Shown: positions 1 to 6,265 of the stretch, one piece after another
Layout of the letters: each line of letters starts with the position of its first letter
Numbering within the stretch: position 1 is the stretch's first letter
Assembly (NCBI GenBank): GCA_011322005.1
Contig: DROE01000243.1
Span: 1-14,542, forward strand
DNA: 14,542 nt
Direction of reading: 5' to 3'
Source of the DNA: Devosia sp.
GTDB lineage: Bacteria; Pseudomonadota; Alphaproteobacteria; Rhizobiales; Devosiaceae
Program-made: the position numbers and the translations under genes
Notes under the pieces: generated by a model
The model's database searches: none
The model's input: the letters and a program-made list of their open reading frames with translations, nothing else
What the model was told of the DNA's origin: nothing

Positions 1-9
1 ATATGTGTA

Positions 10-198
10 GTGCCGACGACGAAACGGAATTCGCAGACCGGTACGCCGGAACGGGAATCAGCACAGTCTGAAACCTATCTTACCCGCCAGCGCAAGCGCT
101 CCATAGCAATTGCACTGACACTCGCACTGCTGGTATTCTTGTTCTACATGCTCACCATCGTAAAAATGGGCCCGGAACTGTTCAACCGGACGCTGTGA
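10..198 (+). CDS. Small single-pass membrane protein in the cox cluster (CoxF-like)
   Basis: This 62-residue protein has a polar, charged N-terminal half (about residues 1-30, rich in Arg, Lys, Glu and Ser), one hydrophobic segment (about 31-50, IAIALTLALLVFLFYMLTIV) and a short tail ending in FNRTL. That layout fits the small membrane protein that alphaproteobacteria carry between ctaB (heme farnesyltransferase) and ctaG, often called CoxF or an oxidase assembly protein; its exact role is not settled. The start is GTG at 10. In another frame a TAG stop lies at 8-10, so a gene entering from the left (expected to be ctaB, but only three codons are visible) would overlap this start by one base (TAGTG), implying translational coupling. 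ctaG follows after 7 bases. I am sure it is a real gene because of its position and membrane segment, less sure of the name. Confidence 0.75.
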   Translation: MPTTKRNSQTGTPERESAQSETYLTRQRKRSIAIALTLALLVFLFYMLTIVKMGPELFNRTL

Positions 199-205
199 GG
201 TAGGA

Positions 206-769
206 ATGTCAAGTCAGACAATTTTGAAGCGGACAAGCTGGCCCTCGGGCAACCTGCGTGTGGCGATACTCTGCGGCGGGATTGCGTTGGGAATGGTTGG
301 AATGGCCTATGCCGCTGTGCCGCTTTATCAGCTCTTCTGCCAGATAACCGGATATGGTGGCACCACTCAGGTCTCGGCCGGAAACATCAATGGCATCATT
401 GACAGAGTCATGACCGTGAGGTTCGACGAGAATGTCGCCCCCGATCTTGATTTCACCATTGTCCCGGCCAAGTCCGTGTCCAGCAAGATCGGGACGGTTC
501 ATACGGTAGTTTATGTCGCCACCAACAATTCCGATGTGCCGGTCAGTTCTACCGCCTCCTTCAATGTGGCTCCTGCAATCGCCGGTGCCTATTTCAACAA
601 GATCGAATGTTTTTGTTTCACCGAGCAGACCCTGCAGCCCGGCGAGTCCGTGGAAATGCCGGTAGTCTATTTTCTTGATCCAGAGCTTGACGGCGTTTCC
701 GAGCTTGATACCGTTCAGGAAGTAACCTTATCATACACATTTTACACAGCACAGACCGGGAGTAGCTGA
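206..769 (+). CDS. ctaG: Cytochrome c oxidase assembly protein CtaG/Cox11
   Basis: A 187-residue Cox11-family protein, the copper chaperone that delivers Cu(I) to the CuB site of subunit I of aa3-type oxidase. It is anchored by one N-terminal membrane helix (about residues 18-38) with the rest in the periplasm as an immunoglobulin-like beta domain. The signature CFCF copper motif is present in KIECFCFTEQ (Cys135 and Cys137), and the third conserved cysteine, Cys45, sits just after the helix in LFCQITGYGGTTQ. Length is normal for bacterial Cox11. The ATG at 206 has a TAGGA ribosome-binding site directly upstream. The gene starts 7 bases after the small membrane protein and ends 2 bases before ctaE, so all three are probably one transcript with the oxidase genes. 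Confidence 0.95.
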   Translation: MSSQTILKRTSWPSGNLRVAILCGGIALGMVGMAYAAVPLYQLFCQITGYGGTTQVSAGNINGIIDRVMTVRFDENVAPDLDFTIVPAKSVSSKIGTVHTVVYVATNNSDVPVSSTASFNVAPAIAGAYFNKIECFCFTEQTLQPGESVEMPVVYFLDPELDGVSELDTVQEVTLSYTFYTAQTGSS

Positions 770-771
770 CC

Positions 772-1605
772 ATGGCAGCCCACGCCAAAAATCACGATTA
801 TCACCTCGTAGACCCAAGTCCATGGCCCTTCATCGGTTCGATATCGGCCTTCGTCATGGCTGTTGGGGCAATTGCCTGGATGCGGGATGTGACACCCTGG
901 CTGTTTTTCATCGGTCTGGCGGGCGTTCTGTATACCATGTTTGTCTGGTGGGCGGACGTCATAAAAGAAGCAAACGGCAACGACCACACTGAAATTGTGC
1001 AGATCAGCCACCGTTATGGAATGATCCTGTTCATCATCTCGGAAGTCATGTTCTTTGTTGCCTGGTTCTGGGCCTATTTTGACGGGTTTTTCCGGGTTGA
1101 CGATGTGGAGCAGTTCGCCCGTGTTGCCGCCACCGGCGGCGTTTGGCCTCCCCAGGGGATTGAGGTATTCAACCCCTGGCACCTGCCTTTGTTCAACACA
1201 CTGGTTCTGCTTACGTCGGGCACGACGGTAACCTGGGCTCACCATGCCCTGCTCGAAGGTGACCGGGAAGGGCTCAAGTGGGGGCTGATCCTGACCATTC
1301 TTCTTGGCGTGCTTTTCACAACCGTACAGATCATTGAGTATGCAGCCGCGGGCTTCTCCTTCTCTGGCAACATTTATGGTTCCACCTTCTTCATGGCCAC
1401 CGGTTTTCACGGCTTTCACGTGCTGGTGGGAACCATTTTCCTGATCGTGTGCCTCGTGCGCATGCTACAGGGTCAGTTCACCCCGAAACAGCATCTGGGC
1501 TTTGAGTTTGCCGCCTGGTACTGGCACTTTGTTGATGTGGTCTGGTTGTTCCTTTTCGCCTCCATCTATGTCTGGGGCAGCTGGAATGTTACCGTTTTCC
1601 ACTAA
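772..1605 (+). CDS. ctaE: Cytochrome c oxidase subunit III
   Basis: A 277-residue subunit III (CtaE/CoxC/Cox3) of the aa3-type heme-copper oxidase, an inner-membrane protein that stabilises the catalytic subunit I and supports oxygen and proton delivery. It begins with the typical HAKNHDYHLVDPSPWPFIGS segment and has the seven-helix pattern of the bacterial and mitochondrial protein. Family motifs are visible: ISEVMFFVAWFWAYF, the FNTLVLLTSGTTVTWAHHA helix, ATGFHGFHVLVGTIFL and the C-terminal AAWYWHFVDVVWLFLF. Length matches the family. The ATG at 772 follows a GGGAG site and lies 2 bases beyond the ctaG stop. Subunits I and II are not in this window. A probable terminator follows, so this may be the last gene of the main transcript. 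Confidence 0.97.
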   Translation: MAAHAKNHDYHLVDPSPWPFIGSISAFVMAVGAIAWMRDVTPWLFFIGLAGVLYTMFVWWADVIKEANGNDHTEIVQISHRYGMILFIISEVMFFVAWFWAYFDGFFRVDDVEQFARVAATGGVWPPQGIEVFNPWHLPLFNTLVLLTSGTTVTWAHHALLEGDREGLKWGLILTILLGVLFTTVQIIEYAAAGFSFSGNIYGSTFFMATGFHGFHVLVGTIFLIVCLVRMLQGQFTPKQHLGFEFAAWYWHFVDVVWLFLFASIYVWGSWNVTVFH

Positions 1606-1628
1606 ACAGGTAACGACCGAACAAGATT

Positions 1629-1660
1629 GGGGTGTCAACAGGGCGCCCCTCTCTCTTTTT
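1629..1660 (+). terminator. Probable rho-independent terminator after ctaE
   Basis: An 8-bp stem pairs GGGGTGTC (1629-1636) with GGCGCCCC (1642-1649), including two G-T wobbles, around a 5-base loop (AACAG). It is followed at once by a pyrimidine tract, TCTCTCTTTTT (1650-1660). It lies 23 bases after the ctaE stop and upstream of the DUF983 start, as expected for termination or attenuation at the end of the ctaG-ctaE unit. The T tract is broken by three C residues, so read-through is likely. Confidence 0.55.
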
Positions 1661-1714
1661 GGTGCCCCGCCAGACGAAAGCCGCCTCAGGGCCGGACCTC
1701 TGGAGGAGCGGACA

Positions 1715-1747
1715 ATGCGAGTGCCCCGCTTTTATGAACCAGCATGA
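1715..1747 (+). CDS. Possible 10-codon leader ORF overlapping the DUF983 start
   Basis: A GGAGGAG site (1702-1708) lies 6 bases before an ATG at 1715. This is the best Shine-Dalgarno in the stretch, but it serves a reading frame of only 10 codons (MRVPRFYEPA) that ends in TGA at 1745-1747. The ATG of the DUF983 gene (1734) lies inside it in another frame and has no ribosome-binding site of its own. The small ORF could couple translation of DUF983 by termination and re-initiation, or a base error could have split one longer N-terminus. I cannot tell which. Confidence 0.25.
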   Translation: MRVPRFYEPA

Positions 1748-2105
1748 CCAGACCAGCCATTCAGCGATTGCCACCGGACTTGCCGGACGCTGCCCGCGGT
1801 GCGCCAGAGGAGCCCTTTTTGAAGGCTTTTTGACCCCTGTTCCTTCTTGTGAAAGCTGCGGACTCGATTTGGGCTTTGCCGACAGTGGTGATGGTCCTGC
1901 AATATTTATCATCTTTGTCGTTGGTTTTATTGTTGTTGGTCTTGCACTTGTCGTGGACGTGTTTTTTTCTCCCTCCATGGCGGTGCACTTGGCGCTTTGG
2001 ATACCGCTGACCGTGGTTCTGGCGATCGCGCTTCTGCGGCCTTTCAAGGGAATTCTGATTTCCCTGCAATACCGCCATGATGCGGGGGAGGGGCAAAGTG
2101 AGTGA
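1734..2105 (+). CDS. DUF983 family membrane protein
   Basis: Taken from the ATG at 1734, this 123-residue protein matches the DUF983 family, small membrane proteins commonly encoded next to oxidase assembly genes in alphaproteobacteria. Their biochemical role is not established. It has an N-terminal metal-binding-like motif, CPRC (Cys20, Cys23) and CESC (Cys39, Cys42), spaced CX2C-X15-CX2C around the family segment ARGALFEGFLTPVPSCESCGLDLGFADSGDGPA. Two hydrophobic helices follow (about residues 50-75 and 82-102), then the RPFKGILISLQY tail. The frame stays open upstream to GTG 1632, but the extra 34 residues run through the terminator and are low-complexity, so ATG 1734 is preferred. Its last 8 bases overlap the SURF1 start, pointing to coupled expression. 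Confidence 0.85.
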   Translation: MNQHDQTSHSAIATGLAGRCPRCARGALFEGFLTPVPSCESCGLDLGFADSGDGPAIFIIFVVGFIVVGLALVVDVFFSPSMAVHLALWIPLTVVLAIALLRPFKGILISLQYRHDAGEGQSE

Positions 2106-2901
2106 ACTTTCCAAGAATGCTGGCCAGGCCGAACACCCGTTCCAGACCGAAGCGAAGAAGCAAGCCGGCTCAAAAACGGGTTTTGTTGTTCTCATGTTGG
2201 CCCTGACGGGGCTCTTTGCTTATTTGGGCAATTGGCAGTTGGAACGGCTGGCCCTCAAAAACGCCCGAATTTCCGCTGTTGAACAACGGGTTGGCGCAGC
2301 GCCCATTCCCCTGCCCCCACTGGATGAGTGGGTTGGCTTTGACCCTCAAACCTATGACTTCCGCCCGGTCAAAGTCAGCGGAACCTTCGACCACCGGAGC
2401 ACGGTTCTGGTGTTCACCTATCTTGCCGACGCCCGCGGTAGGTATTCGGGACCAGGATACTGGGTAGTTGCGCCACTCACACTTGCCGGGGGAGGGACCG
2501 TTTTCGTCAACCGTGGCTTTGTTCCCCAGGCCCAGTCAGAGGAGTTCAAACGAGGAGGCGCAGGGCCCAGAGGCGAAGTCAGTATTGTTGGCCTGGCGCG
2601 CGCTTCAGAAATGCCCAATACATTCACGCCGGGCTCGGATTTCCCAAATCGGGTTGAATGGGTACGCAATATTGACCGTCTGATGATGTTTGCCGAAACG
2701 GACCTCGGTCCGGTTGCCCCCGTCTACATAAATGCGGACGCGAGCGGGGAGGGAGCTCTGCCCCAAGGGGGGGAGACGCGCCTCGTTTTTCCCAACCGGC
2801 ATCTTGAGTATGCCCTCACCTGGTTTTCGCTGGCTGTTCTTACGCCGATTATGCTGATATTCTGGCTTTGGCGTGCCTGGAGACAGCGGAATGCCAAATG
2901 A
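2098..2901 (+). CDS. SURF1 family cytochrome oxidase assembly protein
   Basis: A SURF1/Shy1-family protein, an inner-membrane factor for biogenesis of aa3-type oxidase that is linked to heme a insertion into subunit I. The architecture is typical: an N-terminal helix (about residues 28-47, ending in GNWQLERL), a long periplasmic domain with YDFRPVKVSGTFDH and GGTVFVNRGFVP, and a C-terminal helix starting at HLEYALTWFSLAVLTP. I chose the GTG at 2098 (267 residues) because a purine-rich GGGGGAGGGG site lies 4-14 bases upstream; an in-frame ATG at 2077 has no such site and would add only 7 residues. The start overlaps the DUF983 stop by 8 bases. A G7 run at 2767-2773 is in the coding sequence but the frame is intact. 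Confidence 0.92.
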   Translation: MSELSKNAGQAEHPFQTEAKKQAGSKTGFVVLMLALTGLFAYLGNWQLERLALKNARISAVEQRVGAAPIPLPPLDEWVGFDPQTYDFRPVKVSGTFDHRSTVLVFTYLADARGRYSGPGYWVVAPLTLAGGGTVFVNRGFVPQAQSEEFKRGGAGPRGEVSIVGLARASEMPNTFTPGSDFPNRVEWVRNIDRLMMFAETDLGPVAPVYINADASGEGALPQGGETRLVFPNRHLEYALTWFSLAVLTPIMLIFWLWRAWRQRNAK

Positions 2902-2971
2902 TTTCATCCAGTGGTGCACTTTGATTTGTACCCACCCCGACAGTGACAAGTCCAGATAAAGTTTTTCGCCA

Positions 2972-4363
2972 ATGAAATATGTCTCCACGCGCGGCCAAGC
3001 GCCAAATCTGGGGTTTTGTGACAGTGTTCTGGCAGGCCTCGCCAGCGATGGTGGTTTATATCTTCCCGACGAATGGCCGCGCCTGACGAGCCGGGATATC
3101 GCGTCACTGGCCAACAGGCCTTACCGCGATGTGGCCTTTGAGATAATCAGCCGTTTTGTCGACGGCGAGATTTCCGATACCGCTCTCAATTCAATTATCG
3201 GCGGTGCTTATTCCTGTTTCCGCCACCCAAGCGTAGCTCCTCTGGCCGAACTGGAACCGGGGCTGTTTGCGCTCGAACTGTTCCACGGTCCCACCCTCGC
3301 CTTCAAGGATATCGCCATGCAGGTGCTGGCGCGCGTGATGGATCACATACTTGCGCAGCGCGGCCAACGGGCCACCATCATCGGTGCAACCTCGGGTGAT
3401 ACCGGCTCAGCCGCGATTGAGGCGTTCCGGGGCAGAGAAAACACCGACATATTCATTCTGCATCCCAAGGGCCGTGTGTCGCCGGTACAGCGGCGCCAAA
3501 TGACGACGGTACTTGATGAAAACGTGCACAACATTGCCGTTGAAGGCTCGTTTGACGACTGCCAGAACCTGGTCAAGGCCCTTTTTCTGGATGAGGCATT
3601 TCGTGACGATGTGCACCTCTCAGGTGTCAATTCCATCAACTGGGGCCGGATTGTTGCGCAGATCGTTTATTATTTCACCGCGGCAACGGCCCTTGGCGCG
3701 CCACATCGAAAAGTCAGTTTCACGGTACCCACCGGAAATTTTGGAGATGTTTTTGCAGGTTATTCTGCCCATCAAATGGGACTGCCCATCGAAAAACTGG
3801 TGATTGCAACGAACTCCAACGACATCCTGCGGCGCACGTTCCAGACCGGTACCTATCAGATAGACGGCGTTGTTTCCACTCAGAGCCCGTCCATGGATAT
3901 TGAGATTTCATCCAACTTTGAACGCCTGCTGTTCGAGTCCGCGCAAAGGGATGCCGGTGCCGTTCGGGCGATGATGGATTCCCTGCAACAGTCCGGGGGC
4001 TTTGAAATCGCGCGAGGCACAATGAAGAACCTCACCCGCCATTTCTCTGTGGGAAGCGCAAACGAGGCCGAAACCACCCAATCCATCGCCGACACCCTTG
4101 CTGGTTCGCAATATCTGGCGGACCCGCATAGCGCTGTGGGGCTGCATGTAGCGCGCAGACAAAAGAAAATATCGGCGCCAATGGTCGCGCTTGCAACGGC
4201 CCATCCGGTCAAATTCGCCAAGGCCGTGCGCTCCGCCTGCGGCATCGAACCTGATTTGCCGGACTGGCTGAGTGACCTTCACGAAAGAACGGAACGCTGT
4301 GATGTGCTGGCAATTGATACACGCGCACTGCAGGAATACATACGCGCCCGCATCCGGGCCTGA
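2972..4363 (+). CDS. thrC: Threonine synthase
   Basis: A 463-residue PLP-dependent threonine synthase, which converts O-phospho-L-homoserine to L-threonine and phosphate in the cytoplasm. It belongs to the long form of the family: the N-terminal segment MKYVSTRGQAPNLGFCDSVL is followed by SDGGLYLPDEWP. The PLP-binding lysine is Lys112 in HGPTLAFKDIAMQ, and the phosphate-binding loop is GATSGDTGSAAIEAF. Further family stretches include HPKGRVSPVQRRQMTT, GVNSINWGRIVAQIVYYF and the glycine-rich PTGNFGDVFAGY. The ATG at 2972 is the only good start, though no strong ribosome-binding site is visible. A 70-base gap separates it from SURF1 and may hold its promoter, but I see no clear -35/-10 pair. 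The M16 peptidase gene follows after 10 bases. Confidence 0.97.
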   Translation: MKYVSTRGQAPNLGFCDSVLAGLASDGGLYLPDEWPRLTSRDIASLANRPYRDVAFEIISRFVDGEISDTALNSIIGGAYSCFRHPSVAPLAELEPGLFALELFHGPTLAFKDIAMQVLARVMDHILAQRGQRATIIGATSGDTGSAAIEAFRGRENTDIFILHPKGRVSPVQRRQMTTVLDENVHNIAVEGSFDDCQNLVKALFLDEAFRDDVHLSGVNSINWGRIVAQIVYYFTAATALGAPHRKVSFTVPTGNFGDVFAGYSAHQMGLPIEKLVIATNSNDILRRTFQTGTYQIDGVVSTQSPSMDIEISSNFERLLFESAQRDAGAVRAMMDSLQQSGGFEIARGTMKNLTRHFSVGSANEAETTQSIADTLAGSQYLADPHSAVGLHVARRQKKISAPMVALATAHPVKFAKAVRSACGIEPDLPDWLSDLHERTERCDVLAIDTRALQEYIRARIRA

Positions 4364-4373
4364 GGAGAGCAAG

Positions 4374-5636
4374 TTGAGCGTTCAAAGCACCAGACTGGAC
4401 AATGGCCTGACGGTTCTGACCCATCACATGCCTCACCTGGAAAGCGCCTCGCTGGGTGTCTGGGTGAAAGCCGGGTCGCGCTGGGAGCGCCCTGAGGAAC
4501 ATGGCATATCCCATTTTCTGGAACACATGGCTTTCAAGGGTACCACCACCCGGACTTCGCGTGAAATCGTCGAGCAGATCGAACGTGTGGGGGGGGAACT
4601 CAACGCCGCGACCTCCATTGAACACACGGGATATTTTGCCCGCGTGCTCAAGGACGATGTACCGCTGGCCGCTGATATACTTTCAGACATTTTGCGCAAC
4701 TCGGTTTTCGATGCCAAAGAACTCGCCCGCGAGCAGCACGTTATCGAACAGGAGATCGGAGCCTCTCTGGATGATCCCAACGATCAGGTTCTCGACCTGT
4801 TTCAGAAGGCGGTGTTTCCGGACCAGGCCATCGGGCGCACGATTCTAGGGACGGTGGAATCTGTCAACAGTTTCGGGACGGAGCAGATTCGGGCCTACAT
4901 GGACCGCAACTATGTGGGCTCTCGAATGGTGCTGTCTGCCGCCGGAAATGTCGACCACGGGCAATTGGTGGACATTGCCTCAAACCGGTTTAGCGGGCTG
5001 AAGGCCGAAGGGGATCTGGCGCCCGTCAAAGCACAATATGTCGGGGGGGACAGGCGCAATACCTCCAAACATGAGCAGGCTCACGTAATTCTGGGGTTTG
5101 AGGGACGGGCTTATAATTCTGACGGATTTTATGCCGCCCAGATTCTGGCATCCGTACTGGGCGGAGGAATGAGTTCCCGCCTGTTTCAGGAGGTGCGTGA
5201 AAAACGTGGCCTTTGCTACTCGGTCTATGCTTTCCACTGGGCATTTGCAGATTGTGGCGTGTTCGGTGTTTCTGCTTCGACCGGCGAAAAAGAGGTCGGC
5301 GAACTCATGCCTGTTATCCTTGACGAGTTGCGCGCTGCCGTTGACACGATCACCGACGAGGAAGTGCTAAGGGTTCGCAACCAGATTCGGGCCAGCCTGC
5401 TGATGTCACTGGAAAGCCCGAGCGCCCGGGCCGGACAACTTGCGCGTCAGCAGATATTATGGGGCCGCCCGATAGAAATGGCAGAGACCATCGAACGTAT
5501 CAATCGGATTGACGCAACCAGAGTAAAGGAAATAGCCAGTCAGATTTTCGCCGGGGACAGTCCGGCGTTGGCCGGAAATGGCCCGGTTGGGAACCTGCTG
5601 AGCTATGGAGATATTGTTAAGCACTTTTCAGCTTGA
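4374..5636 (+). CDS. M16 family zinc metallopeptidase (processing-peptidase-like)
   Basis: A 420-residue pitrilysin-family (M16B) protease resembling the beta subunit of mitochondrial processing peptidase. The inverted zinc motif HXXEH is intact as H47-FL-E50-H51 in GISHFLEHMAFKGT, and Glu127 in VIEQEIGA lies 76 residues on, matching the spacing of the third zinc ligand in MPP-beta. The C-terminal half carries GGGMSSRLFQEVREKRGLCYSVYAF, the conserved arginine/tyrosine region. The protein is therefore probably catalytic rather than an alpha-type partner. I chose the TTG at 4374 because GAGGAG lies 6 bases upstream and the protein then begins in the usual way, just before STRLDNGLTVLT. The in-frame ATG at 4272 would overlap thrC by 92 bases. 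G8 (4589-4596) and G7 (5043-5049) runs occur inside the gene. Confidence 0.93.
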   Translation: MSVQSTRLDNGLTVLTHHMPHLESASLGVWVKAGSRWERPEEHGISHFLEHMAFKGTTTRTSREIVEQIERVGGELNAATSIEHTGYFARVLKDDVPLAADILSDILRNSVFDAKELAREQHVIEQEIGASLDDPNDQVLDLFQKAVFPDQAIGRTILGTVESVNSFGTEQIRAYMDRNYVGSRMVLSAAGNVDHGQLVDIASNRFSGLKAEGDLAPVKAQYVGGDRRNTSKHEQAHVILGFEGRAYNSDGFYAAQILASVLGGGMSSRLFQEVREKRGLCYSVYAFHWAFADCGVFGVSASTGEKEVGELMPVILDELRAAVDTITDEEVLRVRNQIRASLLMSLESPSARAGQLARQQILWGRPIEMAETIERINRIDATRVKEIASQIFAGDSPALAGNGPVGNLLSYGDIVKHFSA

Positions 5637-5648
5637 GCTTGATTCTTG

Positions 5649-6248
5649 ATGCTCGCATTGTGGACCCGAAAAAACGGACCGGTATTGAATGGCGGGGGGC
5701 AGCGCCTGCGCTTGCCTGTCAAGGCCGATTTTGAAGCCTGGAGGGACCTGCGCACCACCAGCCGGGAGTTTCTCAGACCGTTTGAACCAAAATGGTCCAG
5801 ACTTGACCTCACCCGGAGCAATTTCGGCGCGCGGTTGCGCCGCATAAACCGCGATGCAAAAGCAGCCAGGGAGTTTTCGTTCTTCCTCTTTGACATTGAA
5901 GCTGGCAGTGAACGGCTTGTGGGTGGTGTCACCTTGTCAAATATCCGTTATCGCGCTGCCTGCCATGCCAATATTGGTTACTGGGTGGGAGTGGACGATG
6001 CGGGCAAGGGGCATATGAGCGCAGCCGTTGGACTTTGCCTTCCCTTTGTTTTTGACCAGCTCGCGCTCCGCCGGCTGCATGCGGCCTGCCTGCCTGAGAA
6101 CGCAGCTTCGCGCCGCGTGCTGGAAAAGAACGGTTTTGTTGAGGAGGGCTTTGCGGAACACTTCCTGCAGATTGCGGGGGAGTGGCGCGATCACGTTCTG
6201 TATGGTTTAACAACCCAGCGGTACAATGCGAAAAAAGAAACAACCTGA
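5649..6248 (+). CDS. GNAT family N-acetyltransferase (RimJ-like)
   Basis: A 199-residue Gcn5-related acetyltransferase of the RimJ/RimL type, enzymes that use acetyl-CoA to acetylate protein N-termini or small amines. The true substrate cannot be read from sequence. The N-terminal half matches the RimJ pattern (GQRLRLPVKADFEAWRDLRT followed by REFLRPFEP). The core has the beta strand LVGGVTLSNI, the acceptor strand ANIGYWVGVDDAGKGHMSAAV (acetyl-CoA-binding motif A) and motif B, LRRLHAACLPENAASRRVLEKNGFVEEGFA. It begins 12 bases after the M16 gene. ATG 5649 is preferred over the adjoining in-frame TTG 5646; neither has a strong ribosome-binding site. Placement after thrC and the M16 gene is common in Hyphomicrobiales, but a functional link is not evident. 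Confidence 0.9.
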   Translation: MLALWTRKNGPVLNGGGQRLRLPVKADFEAWRDLRTTSREFLRPFEPKWSRLDLTRSNFGARLRRINRDAKAAREFSFFLFDIEAGSERLVGGVTLSNIRYRAACHANIGYWVGVDDAGKGHMSAAVGLCLPFVFDQLALRRLHAACLPENAASRRVLEKNGFVEEGFAEHFLQIAGEWRDHVLYGLTTQRYNAKKETT

Positions 6249-6265
6249 CGTTATGAGCTTGTGAG

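Noticed and set aside
742..1419. 225-codon minus-strand frame opposite ctaE
   Set aside because: ctaE is unambiguous and the antisense product shows no recognisable domain or ribosome-binding site.
2921..2949. TTGATT as a -35 box for thrC
   Set aside because: No acceptable -10 lies 16-18 bases downstream (TGACAA at best), so the promoter is not supported.
4272..4373. Extended N-terminus of the M16 peptidase from ATG 4272
   Set aside because: It would overlap thrC by 92 bases with no ribosome-binding site, and the family N-terminus begins at the TTG with a strong site.
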